From NCBI GenBank assembly GCA_032358165.1, contig JAALGY010000041.1, positions 1,860,001 through 1,924,000 of the forward strand: 64,000 nt of DNA, read 5' to 3'. The stretch's first letter is position 1. Every line of letters starts with the position of its first letter. Shown piece after piece: positions 38,895 to 49,888 of the stretch. The position numbers and the translations under genes are program-made. The stretch is from Diplosphaera chodatii (taxonomy: Eukaryota > Chlorophyta > Trebouxiophyceae > Prasiolales > Stichococcaceae). Under the pieces are notes generated by a model. It searched no databases and was not told the origin of the DNA. It saw only the letters and a program-made list of their open reading frames with translations.

Positions 38895-41800
38895 ATGTAT
38901 CATGGCGGAGCCAGAGATGCTCTGAGGCCACGCATTCTGGACGAACTCCGCGTAGAGGTGCAGTTGTGTTGGCATAGGTTTGGGATGCTGCATGCATGGT
39001 CAGACATGTAGCAACACGGCTTCACGATGCAGAACGCATACACACAAACGCACACGAGACCTTGCACACATGGTCTGCGCAGGGCCGGCTGCTGGTGTCC
39101 AACTGGTGGATTCTGCTTTTGGGTGCGGCATTTCAGTATGTTCACGGGGCCTTCACGGCTGTGGCATACCACATGCACGAGCCGCGGGAGACGCTGAAGG
39201 ACTTGGGCTTCATGCTACTGCCGGTGCGAGCAAGAGGCTGGTCTGTTCAAGGGTCCCAGCATGCCTATTGCACAGGCGCTGCGATGTTCTGGGACGTGCC
39301 ACAAGCCGGACAACTGGTATCCGTCCCTTGATGCGAAGACCCTCTGGTATCAGGAGCTAAGCGAGGAGTACGATTGGGTCTCTGAGTCGGTGTTTTGGAC
39401 GCTCTTTGTCAGGTGCGTCCATCAGAACAGAGCCGCTAAAGGCACAGCTGCACCAATGTTGCACAGGTTCTCGTGAGCAAGCAGCACTTTATCATCTTTT
39501 CACACATTGACAGCCTTGTGTTGCGACCCACAGCTTCATTATCTTCAGCTTCACTCCATTCATTCGGCGCAATCCGAAATTTGTCACCGTCCTCCTGTAC
39601 AGCCGCTTCCTCTGCATTCTATGCAGTAAGTATCTCGCTCCATTTCCTGTTCACAGATGACCTTTGTCCAATGAAAGGTCTAGCCTGTCGCTTCAGCACT
39701 GCGCATCACGCAGCAGGCCTTGCAAACAAGACAAGTCGGTGCTCACTGCAAGCTCACAGCAGCATGCAACCTTAAGCCCTGCTGACAGTGGTCTGCATGC
39801 TCGCCACACAGCGTGCCAGGCGCTGCGCGTCCTCAGCTTCCTGTCGACAGCGCTGCCAGGGCCTGCATACCACTGCCGACCCGGCAAGGCCACCGCACGC
39901 CTGCCGTGGCCTGCGCACTGGTGGCAAAACATATTCTTTGATGCCGGCAGACAGGTGATGCAGCAAGTCGGGCGTGGTGGTGAAACGCAAGCTCTATCCC
40001 ATAGAGGCTTATTGCTCATCTGAATCTGCACTTACTTTCTGTGCAGCCTGCATCCACATGCGCATGCGCATGCGCATGTCACGAGCCCAGTCAGCAGCAT
40101 GCATGCATCTTCATGCATCTTGCCTCACTGACGTGATGTGTCTCCACGAGCAGGCAGCGCACTCGTGTGGCGACCTGCTGTTCAGCAGCCACACCACCTT
40201 TCTGCTCAATGGGGCGCTCACCTACTCGGTTTATGGCAGCCACCTGGCAATCAAAGCGGTGGTCTGGCTTGCAATCACCTGCATCTGCGGCCTCATCATC
40301 GCCTCGCGCAAGCACTACACAGGTCTGGGTGCAGTCTCAGCTGCTTGCACAAGCTTGCACTGCAGCGCCACATTGTTGCTCTGTGTAAATGTAAATACTT
40401 TCTGCTGGCTTGTGAATGTCACAGTAGCGCGGCCTCTGGCGAGCTGACACTGAATGCGCTTCTTCTGCAGTGGACGTTGTGGTGGCGTGGTATGTGGTGC
40501 CCCTCGTCTTCTTCACGTGGAAGCGGTTCTGGAAGGTTGACCGCGCTGCAGATCAGCAGGAACCTGGCTGGGCGCCCGTCAATGGTGAGCAGGCAATAGA
40601 AAATGCTCTTCGGTGGGCATAGTGACATGTTCGTGTCAGCTTCCTACCCACCACTCTCTTTGTTGGTGATTCGTCGAGTGTGCATGCACTCATTCCTGCA
40701 GGTGTCAGCCTGCATGGTCCACCCAATGAGGATGATAACTGTTCGGACATCGTCATCATCAGCAATGGTGGCAGCAGCGACTCCACCTCCTTCGTCGAGC
40801 TCACCGGCAAGGTGCTCTCTGCTTGCGGTGCTGCCCTGATGCACGCTGCTCCTGTGTCAGCAAGCTGCGGTCTTGCATCGCTGGCAACATGCACCCTTGT
40901 CCAGCAGATCAAGAGAACCGCAGCTGGCGAGCTGCCGCACGTGCAGATCTCGATCTTGTCAGCCAGCAGCTGGCACGTGTTTGTTCTGTACTGCCTGTGC
41001 ACTGATCTGACAGCCAGTATGTGCACTGATCGCAGGCCCCGCCGGAGCTGCGAGCACCGCTGAAGCATGCAGCGGGCAGATGGCAACATGCTGGCGTTGA
41101 TGGCGAGGCATCATCTCTTCTGTATACAAACGGTGAGTAGAAGTAATAGGTGTGATCACTGCCAGCTGCGGGAAGCGCTGCCAGCCGCAGGCCAGCCAGC
41201 TAGCCAGCCAGCCAGCCCCTGGCGACCGTGGGTCTATGATAGGTCTATCGCGTGAAGTTTGACCAAGATGGTCAAGGGCAACGTCACAAGCGGCTAGGTC
41301 GATGCAGGGGCTCTGGGGCCAGCCCATGGTCATCCAGCATCAGAAGTGAAGTGTGTCACAAACGAGAGTGGTGCCCTTGCAGTCACCCCCTGCAATACTT
41401 TTGCAGGCAGCAGGGGCAGCGGCCGCAGCAGCAGGTGCAGCGGGCCGCCCAGCGGGGGCTCCACCGCGGCAGCCGACGGCGGAATCCCGGTGCGCCTGCT
41501 CAAGGCAGTTTCGTCGCCGCCGCCAGAGCGCTGCGACATCGTGGCGGGCGGCAGCTCCACCAGCGTCCAGCCCCGTAGCGGCGCGATCATCAACCGTGGC
41601 GCCACCTCCAACGGTAGGATCTCTGAGCAGTGTGCCTCTGCCTTGGGTGCGTCCTCGGCCCATCATGGTCCAGGGCCATGATGTGTGACGAGCTAGCGCG
41701 TATAGGGAACTTGAGCCAGCATTGCCGCATTGCCTGCATCATGCTGAAGTACAGAGCAATCAGCAGTCGGGACAACTGTTCCTCGGAACCTGCTATTGCC

Positions 41801-41947
41801 ACAGTGAGGCCTTGAACTCGGGAAGTCGCACGCTATCCAGTCGATGCTGTGTGTGCAGGCCTGGCCAGGCGCTACTCGCAGTCAGAAGAGCTGCACCTTG
41901 CTGGTGCTGACGACGACAGCGACAGCGCCGTCACCAACGTGTCCTGA
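38895..41947 (+). CDS. IPCS: Inositolphosphorylceramide synthase-like (sphingomyelin-synthase family)
   Basis: Membrane enzyme that transfers phosphoinositol from phosphatidylinositol to ceramide in the Golgi (plant IPCS/ERH1 family). Exons: 38895-38957, 39083-39223, 39354-39412, 39534-39625, 39812-39954, 40154-40322, 40471-40584, 40702 to about 40806, 41407-41613, 41859-41947. Membrane segments include NWWILLLGAAFQYVHGAFTA, SFIIFSFTPFIRR, LRVLSFLSTALPGPAYHCRP and VWLAITCICGLIIA. The catalytic triad is present: His in CGDLLFSSHTTFLLNG, and His and Asp across the junction IASRKHYT/VDVVVAWYVVPLVFF. ETLKDLGFMLLP matches the plant family. The tail is cytosolic, Ser/Asp-rich, ending DDDSDSAVTNVS. 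The exon 8 end is uncertain: reading frame requires a GC donor at 40807 or an unseen exon. Confidence 0.9.
40053..40080. repeat. Alternating (CATGCG)n tract in an IPCS intron
   Basis: Alternating purine-pyrimidine run of catgcg units in the intron between exons 5 and 6. Capable of Z-DNA in principle; no function is claimed. Confidence 0.6.
41190..41220. repeat. AGCC tetranucleotide tract in IPCS intron 8
   Basis: Seven near-consecutive agcc/agct units. A small microsatellite within an intron. Confidence 0.65.
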
Positions 41948-42467
41948 GCAACTTGTGGCCATGACCCTGTGGATGATGTCGGTGCTACCACACGAACAAC
42001 AGAGTACAGAGCACGGTAGATGCCACAGGCGAGCCAGCATCAATCAGCACAGCAATACAGCTTCTGGCCAACTGCGTGCTGTTAGTTACGAAGCTACTGA
42101 AGTCTCACAATTGTCAGGTGTGTTCTATGTGGAGTCATCGTCAGAAACGCCGCAACACCGCAGGATGCACCCCATGTGCTGTGAACTGGCTCCATGCTGC
42201 CATTGCGAGCGACATCACCTAAGTTCACCAGACTTTCTGTACGTGCTGTACTCAGCTGCTTGTCCTGGTGAGTTCTGTAGGGTGCTTTGCATTGATTTGC
42301 AGTCAGATGTAACTGATATATTTTGTAGTCAGCAGCGCATACGTAGCCTCTTGCACCACATGCTTTTAAAAGCTGCAATGCTCACTGCACGACAAGGGAT
42401 GCTCACGATATACAGGGAATTTGCACAGTACAAGTGCGGGAACGAAGAAAACGCCTCAAAGTATGGC
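41948..42467. other. Convergent 3' spacer, IPCS / ALKBH6
   Basis: 520 bases between two stops. A plus-strand frame stays open from here into the ALKBH6 gene (to 42668) but is antisense to a verified exon at its 3' end. No gene supported. Confidence 0.45.
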
Positions 42468-43951
42468 TCAACGTTGTCTCCGCTCAGCTTGGCCCTGCTC
42501 ATGCACAGGCAGCTTCCGCACGAAGACAAGAGATACACGGCGCTCCTCTCGAGCAACCGACTGTCCCAGCACAGCATTTGCGGGGGCTGCATTGCAGCAC
42601 TGGTCCGTGATCTCATCCGTCGGGCGGCCTGCAATGCCGTGCTGGTGCTGCGAGTAGGCAGGCCCTGACACCACAAAGCAGCACCGCGGTCGCAGTAGCA
42701 CCTGTAGCAGGGTACGGCAATCGACGATCATTCATACTGGCCCACCGTAGCACTGCATAACAAGCGCTCAACCGGCACTGAGCAACAGGAGCACGAAGCT
42801 GATGGTTGGAATCCAGCTTACAGCCAAGATTGTACCAACCCCCACCAAGCAAGCATGTGCACTGGTTCTTATATCGTGCGCTTCTTACCTCTGCAACCGT
42901 CTCAGAGCTGGCAGCACCATCGGGCATGTTGCGCCTAAAGCCGATCAGGGCTGGACCGCCAAGAGTGATCGTCACAACCTTGTCGAGATCTGCACACACA
43001 GGAGCAGCGCATCATGCACTACTGCAGAACAAGTCACCCTCCAAGGTGCTTGACTTCCCTCCTGCTGCATGACATCCACAGCATCAGAGTAGCTTTCCAA
43101 AGCCAGAGAGTGGAGCGCGAGGGGCTACTGGGCGCACATAGGGGTCCGTCCTGGTGCAGCGGGCATGCTGCAGCACGTTCGTAGGAGTTGACCAGGCAGT
43201 GGTTTGGTCGCTCCTCCGCTGTGAACACTGCCGCGGCCTGGAGTCTGTCCAGCAGTGAGCTCAGGAAGCCCGGGAGCGCCTACGCAGACGGCAGGTTTCA
43301 TGGCTGTCGTGACTCAGCCATGCGGCGTCGTGGCGGTAGTGTCACTTCATCTGCCCCAGCACTTTCAGTGATGCGGTGGCACGCATCCCATCCGCTCAAG
43401 GACTGCACCTCAGTCACCGCCGCCGAGCCCGGCTTCCCGCCAAAGTTCAGCGTGTGACGGCCACCAGACCGCACCCACCTACGGCAGAGCCGCACGCCGC
43501 TTACTCAATGGTCTACATAATCCTCGGAATGCATTCAGGCGTCACCACCCCAACGCTAGCAGTGCCTGCCTATCAATGTCCACACTCCCCCTCCTGCAAG
43601 CGTACCGCGAGGCAGGTGCAGCATCAATCCCATGCAAGATTGTCTGCTCCTCTCGTCGTGAAAGGGCGTCTGGTATGTAGGAGAGGCCCTGCAGAGTAGT
43701 CGCGACGGTGTCCAGACCCGGTAGGCTGCTGTCAGGCCACATATGGAACACGCCATGCGCAGGATAGCTCAAGCTCGGGTTGCGCTTACATGCAGCTTGT
43801 CTGTGCCGACGGCGAAGTCATCAAGGCGGAGGGCTCCTGAGATGCTGGACGCCTGTTCCTCGCCTCGGTCTTGCTGGATAGCTGCTGCACCTGATGTGGT
43901 ACGTTTTAGGCGCTCCGCCCGCAGCAGCTGCTTGATGTCTATCGTGACCAT
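42468..43951 (-). CDS. ALKBH6: ALKBH6-like Fe(II)/2-oxoglutarate dioxygenase
   Basis: AlkB-family oxygenase closest to the ALKBH6 branch, whose substrate is not firmly known. Six exons join exactly in frame: 43951-43790, 43688-43606, 43478-43409, 43279-43138, 42989-42889, 42701-42468, giving 263 residues (family about 240-260). Exon 1 ends RLDDFAVGTDKLH and joins GLSYIPDALSRREEQTILHG, the conserved entry. WVRSGGRHTLNFGGKPG matches the family's GR-x-x-x-N-x-GG. Exon 4 holds ERPNHCLVNSYERAAACPLH then QDGPL, giving the iron ligands His and Asp. Exon 5 is YLDKVVTITLGGPALIGFRR. Exon 6 gives RPRCCFVVSGPAYSQHQHGI (distal His) and ERRVSLVFVRK (2-oxoglutarate arginine). The usual GxGIMPH before the ligand reads AAACPLH here, a divergence worth noting. 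Confidence 0.92.
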
Positions 43952-44451
43952 ACCATGGAGGTCTTATGCCGAACGCCTGCAGCACACGTTCTGATGGCGA
44001 TACGCGACCTAGCAACCCGGGACGGACAACTTGCAGTCTGTTTGCCGCTAGCGCTGACTGCACACTTTGTCAGCCCGGAGTGCTTCCCGTTGCCCTGTTG
44101 AAGCGCGATGTCGTGTATAGGTGACAAGTCAGCTGAATGATAGAACACTACACTTGTGACATGCAGTCAATGTATGTGTATGAGCACAGAACCAGGAATG
44201 CTGAGCACATTGGCAACCTTGCACCCCTGGTGGCCTGCACCCCTGCAGTGCTCATCAGTGCATCCCATTGACAAATCCTATTAACGGCGTGCTTGGCAGG
44301 AGCTGTGGAACGAATCTTGAGTCAAGCATATAGTCTCAAAACCACGCGGCTGCGCAGGGCCTTGACTGGTCTCAAGTCCTGACAATAATGGCAAATGATT
44401 GATTCACGCCTGCCGCTCGCAGAGCCACCCCAATGCCCAGGGCAAGCTGGC
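43952..44451. promoter_or_regulatory. Spacer upstream of ALKBH6
   Basis: 500 bases between the ALKBH6 start and the stop of the monooxygenase gene, both minus strand. It should hold one 3' UTR and the ALKBH6 promoter. Confidence 0.45.
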
Positions 44452-47400
44452 TCATGCGCTGACCAGCCAGGCCACAGACTCAATGCCCAGCACAACCGCT
44501 GCGATGGCAGCACAGACCAGGATGGCGAGATCCCGCCGCCGGCACCACACGATGTAGCTGCAAAGAGGCGGAGCAATGGCATCGGTACAGGGTGAAAGAG
44601 CCAGTGACACCGGTAGACGTATGGTCAACAAAGCTTAGACCGTGGTTCCTGCGGCATCCCTCACCTGTATTCCGTGGCCTTGCGTGTGAAGCCATTCTGC
44701 ACGTGTGCAACACAAGTAGCTCAGCGGGCATGAGCAATACGGGTGCATGGGAGGAGAGCGGGCTACAAGGAACAAGTGAGACCACATTGCAACGGCCTCG
44801 TGCTCTAAGACACACCCACCAGCATGGCGGGCGCCTCCCAGACCCGGGGCATCAGCTTGTGCAGGGTGCCGGACACCAGGATGTTGGCCATGGTGCCGAC
44901 GTACGCCCAGTTGACGTCCCAAATGGACTGGCTCCCGCCTGCGGCCAGCACGTCAACCTGCTGCAGCCACGGAGACGCGAGCGGCAAGCCCCGACGTGCA
45001 TGGTACAGTGCGCAGCGACCAGAGGCCTGCCACATGTGCAAGCCAAGCTCAGGTGCGACGGGGACCATGGTGGCATACAAACCCTTAAACCCTCACCGCC
45101 CCAGATGCGGCCAGAGATGGTGTCGAGGTAGCGCAGCGCGTCCATGTCGGGCTTGCGCACCCGGTTGTACTCGGACAGCGAGAACGCCAGGTCCTTGTCC
45201 TTGTTCACCTCCAGCACCTGCTGATATGAGCTTCCACCTGGTCGATGCAAGCGTCTCGTGGCGACTGGCCCCCCAGGCTGTGTGGTAGCCACAACCTGAT
45301 GCGCATAAACACGTGTTCACAGCAACACAGTGACATCTCACTCTAGATGGTCACACGTGGACTGTCAGAGGCGGCACGCGTCACGAAGAGGCCCACCCTG
45401 TCGAGGATGGCCACCGTCTCGAGGGCGGCGTTGCAGCCCTGGCCCAGGTTGGGCGTCACCCCGTGCCCCGCATCACCCACCAGCGCCACGCCCGCCCACG
45501 GCACTGCCAGGTGGCTGGCAGCAGAGCAGCTCGACAAGCGTCATTTGTGGACGTATGAACCGGATGGATGCAGCTGCACACTGCACTTGGAGGCGCGCAC
45601 ATCGCAGAGTTCGTCGTGTGCTGCACGGGTGCAGCGGCAGCAGTTGACCTCCGCCCTATGCCTGTGGGTGTCCACACCTGGAGGCGATGGTTGAGCCCCA
45701 GCTGCGTGGCACTTGGCCAGCTGTCTGCTGCGCAATCGACCGCACCCACTCCTGCAGCAGCAAGGCATGCATTATATCAGCATGCACTGACTTTGGCCAG
45801 TGAGAAGTCTGTGCCAGGTGACGATGCACAGCAGCTGGTTGATGACTGTGTTATAGCAGCCCTGGACCAACATGCGTACTATGCATGCAATCATGATAAG
45901 TACCTTGGGCGCTGATGGCAGAGCATCCTCCAGCGCTGCCTGCCACTCGGCAGCATCGTCCGGCGGTCGGGTGCCTCGTCGGAGCTGCAGCACGAGATCC
46001 ACCAGTAACACAAAGCAGTCGTGCTCATGTTGTGTGACGCAGACAAGGCTGCATGACGGCACTGTCGGCTCTTTCGCCTGCTGACCCCAATGTTTCAATG
46101 GTAAACCCCAGCAATGCGGTCTTTCGTGTCAGTGCGATATTCAATGACACTTGCCAGCAAGCCTACCTGCAGTGCTACGTTGTAGGTGTCATCCTCGTGG
46201 ACATAGGCTCCCATGCCGGCTATGGCACCCTCGAAACCAGCCTTGCTACTGAACATGTGCACATACCTCCCCGCCATGTCCCGGTCATCTGCACAGGGAC
46301 AAACATGACCACCTGAAGAGTTTGCAACATCCTCCAGTTCCTGACCTCCCTCCTATCACCCACTTCGCTGTCAAGGCGGCATGCCCACAGATCCTGAAGC
46401 CAGGGCGCAGTCAGTTTGTGCATGTCGACACACAGCATGGACCATACCTTCAGGGTCGATGCCCGATATGGCTGGCAGATCCCGTGCGACAAAGTACTCC
46501 GTGTTGCTCAGTGTGCGGCTGGAGCTGAAGTTGGGCTCAGCCGCCTCCACTGCTGCCCGAACCTGCACACCAGCCATCCTTCAGGCGTGGGTCCAGTTGA
46601 CACGCTCCGGCGGCTGTGATCGAGAAGGACAAAGGGGACCTTCGAACGGTGCCTCGGTGCAACCAACCAATCACACTGACACGGATGACATCGTCATGAT
46701 AACTACTAAAATAACTGTGTGTCAGGATGGCCACACCTGAGAACCAACGCCATCTGCACCAATCAACAGGTCATACTTGAGGGGCTGGGGGCTGCCGCTG
46801 CTGCCATTCTGACCCTGCAGCGTGATGCTTCGGTTTTGCAGGTCAAATGCCTGCGGGACAATCGGTCGGAGTTCAGCATCCTGGCCTGCCTTGGGTTTCA
46901 TCCTTTAGGGTGCCCACATTCCCAATCAGATGGTCAATGGCATGCCTACAAGTGCTGAAAGCTTGAAGGCACGGACAGCAACCACCTGGATGTCAGCATT
47001 GAACTGGAACTCGATGGCAGGGTATAGTCGGCGTGCCTCCTGCACCAAGTGTACTGCCAGCGCTGCTCGCTCAACAGTCACATTGCCCTGCAAGCATGCG
47101 ACTGAGCATGCTGATCACAGCGTGTTTGTACGAGTCCGACAGCAGTGCTTTGGCCATCTTTGATCGTGATCTTGAAGCCCGGTTGTCAAGTAGAACTCCA
47201 GGAGGCAAGCCTGTCATCCGGCTGTGCGCCCCACCTCTGGGTGTGGCCGCAGCATCTTGCCGCCATCAGGCATGTGCATCACAGCGCCCTGCAAGTGATA
47301 GTCCTCCAGCTATGTACATGTGTCACAATGTTGCCCTGCCGGAGTCCCCGTGGCACGTCAGCAAAGCCCTTTGACAGCTGCTCACCTTTGCAGGGGCCAG

Positions 47401-48126
47401 ACCATTGATCCACGTGCTTTCTGGAAGGCGTATACCCAGCTGCAGCACAGCAGCAGGGCCCTCAAAGTCGCAGTTTGCCGAAAGACTGAGAGCCGTCAGC
47501 AATTCAAGGCTCCGTCCGTCAATGCTGCAGAAGGACACGAAAGGTGCCCCCACCCCAGTGGTTGGTGTTCAGGCATCAATTTAGGCTCAGTTCGATCAGT
47601 GCCCGGCTCCTGTGCCACTCACATCTCGCAGGGGGCCTATGCCGCGCGGCATCAGCGCCATGATGAATGTCTGCTTGTTTGCCTCTGCCGCCTCCGGGGC
47701 GGTTGGGTCGCCGCGCCGCTCCAGCACCTTGACCGCAAAGCCCTGCCGCGCCAGGAGCATCGCTGCCACGACGCCTGCAGGGCCGGCGCCCACCACCACC
47801 GCCTGGCCGCGGCTGCCAGGCTCCACAGGCGCTGGCTTCGCCCTTCGGAAGGAGGTTGACACCGCTTGGCATTGGATGGGCTGCTGCCCAACGTCCTAAT
47901 TGCACCTGACCTCATTGAGCAGTGACGCTATCCAGCCCCGCTCATGCACTTTCAATGCTGAAAATGCGCACCCTTCGCTAGGCTGAGCATGCTCAAGAGC
48001 TGGCGGCGAAGCGACAGCGGCTGTGATACCATGCTGACCCGTCTGACGCCTCTGCCGACCGCCGCTGCTGCTGAGCTGGCGCATACTGTGCAGTGGTGCG
48101 GTTCGCACGCCTGCAGTCATGAGCAT
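44452..48126 (-). CDS. FAD-dependent monooxygenase, kynurenine 3-monooxygenase-like
   Basis: Group A flavoprotein hydroxylase using FAD and NAD(P)H, nearest in layout to kynurenine 3-monooxygenase. Exon 1 (48126-47950) has a Ser/Arg-rich, acid-poor targeting-like start (SMRQLSSSGGRQRRQ). Exon 2 (47895-47623) encodes the dinucleotide fold GQAVVVGAGPAGVVAAMLLA to VKVLERR. The second FAD motif, YDLLIGADGVGS, is at about 46735-46775. The third, VALVGDAGHGVTPNLGQGCN, is at about 45440-45500. KDKDLAFSLSEYNRVRKPDM and WDVNWAYVGTMANILVSGTL follow. The last exon encodes a membrane segment, LAILVCAAIAAVVLGIESVA, then the stop at 44452-44454. KMO proteins also have a C-terminal membrane anchor. Substrate is inferred by similarity only; a plastid aromatic hydroxylase is an alternative. 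Confidence 0.85.
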
Positions 48127-49888
48127 CTCGAGGTCGCACCCAAGCAATGGGACTCAACAGGTGTCCGCACTTGCCAGCTACCATGTTGCATACACTGCAG
48201 CCAGCCCGCCATTGCACGCTCTTCATTGCAATCTTACGCGCATCACCTGCTGATGGTGGTAGCTCGCGAAGCTGAGGCTGTAAGAGCCGGCCGAGTGCTG
48301 CCGATGGCATGGCAACTGCGCAAGCAATGAGCCGCACAGGACCTGCCTATGTCTGTGCTGCTCACGATCAGCGCTTAAAAGCTGATACAACAGCCCTGCA
48401 ACGTATGTCCAGATGGTCAAAACCCTGCTCTGCTGCGTCCGCACCCAGCTGCACCTCGAACTGGGCGGATGTTGTTGACTAAGCAGCTACTTTGGGCATC
48501 CACATGCGTCCACCGATGTAACGAGATCGACAAACGTCAGGTCATCAACATTACACAGCAGCCTATGTGCTACCACCAGGAACTCATCGGCATGTTTCAA
48601 GAGCCATCGTCCATCGTGCTGCCACGCTGGCGCGCTAAACCCGCTTCCGTAAACCCCTCAAGCCCCGTCTATGTCCGGGTGTGCCAGCGATCGCAGCGTA
48701 AAAGTGTACATCGGACAAATGCATCGGAGCATGTGCTATATCGTATATCAGGGTTCCGGGAGGCCGTCAAGCCCGCTTGCCCACTTCGTTGTGTGGCTAG
48801 CACCCCTAGTCCGAGTCGCGAACGGACCAGCCGCACAGCCAGTCAACCGCGCACTTGGCAATCAAATTCTTGTCACTTCCTTTCAAGCATCTTGGGCGGG
48901 AGTTTGCAGTCCTTCGAGCTCTACCAGCGCGGAGTGTTGATGTTCCGACAAGGCATCTGCAGGTGCACGCTGCCTCGACGCGCGACTGAACTACGATGAT
49001 CATGCCATCAATGCGGTCAACAAGTTACTTGCACATATCTGTGCCGTGCATCGTCCCTGTGGAAAGCCCAAACGTGTCCGTCGACCCAGGGTGATGGGCG
49101 AGGGATGGTGACCATTTCCACGGCGAAAGTGGCTCGCCTGGCCTGGGGCCGCCTCGGCGTAGGTGATATCATCACATAAACATGATTCAAATGACTTGTT
49201 AAACAAACGGACGGATCGATGACTTCGGATAGCGACCCTGACAACATCAAATCAACCCAGTACTTCGTCTCCAACCGATCCGGCGTAATTTTATAGGATC
49301 TGCAGTCGGGCAGGTGGCAGCGCCTCGAGAGAGCCGCCTTGGACAGTCGCACGTTCGTGAGACGCACTGACAGCGCTCCTGAACAAGTTCGTGGCAACGC
49401 ATGCAGCCGACTCTCCCACGGCGGAATAAGCGGCGGCGGCGGGGCAACGACAGGCGAGCAAGGTGCCTTCCGCTTGGCCTGGGCGGCTAGGTGAGGTAGC
49501 AACCCCGTCCGGCGTGCTGCACCACCAGCATGAAATGACATGCTTAGCCTCGAGCTTGTGCCATGCGGGCTGCTCGTTCGAGGGCGCCTGCCTGCCGGTG
49601 CCCGACACCAGCCGGCCTGAGCAGGTCCCGTTAGGCAGGCCACACACACCAGCACTCGAGGCACAGACGCTGTCCACTCGGACCGCGAACCACATCGTTG
49701 CCTGCCAATGAGGACTGCACGAGCGTCGAGCGCTCGCGTCTCCTGCTGCTACAGAGGGTGCAATACGTGGAACGTGGCCTTGTCATGGTGCTGAGGAGGC
49801 CCCAGTCGTTCGGCTGACGGCCGCCGCTATCTGTACATGGCGTGACAGGACAATTGCACCAATAAAACGTCCTCTTTGTCGCTCGCAG
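48127..49888. promoter_or_regulatory. Long divergent spacer, monooxygenase / Cys-module gene B
   Basis: 1.76 kb between divergent genes, the longest gene-free stretch here. A 176-codon plus-strand frame (48469-48999) and a 215-codon minus-strand frame (49017-49664) have no family features. First non-coding exons of gene B may lie here; a good acceptor (cgctcgcag) ends at 49888. Confidence 0.4.

Noticed and set aside
41844..42668. 275-codon plus-strand open frame
   Set aside because: Its start overlaps the verified last IPCS exon in another frame and its end is antisense to the ALKBH6 last exon; the peptide has no family features.
43110..43140. Apparent frameshift in ALKBH6 just after HQDGPL
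   Set aside because: An intron with GTGCGC donor at 43137 and acceptor before 42989 restores GPLYLDKVVTITLGG in frame, so the gene is intact.
48469..48999. 176-codon frame in the long spacer
   Set aside because: Composition is unlike the verified exons and there are no conserved motifs; kept only as a spacer note.
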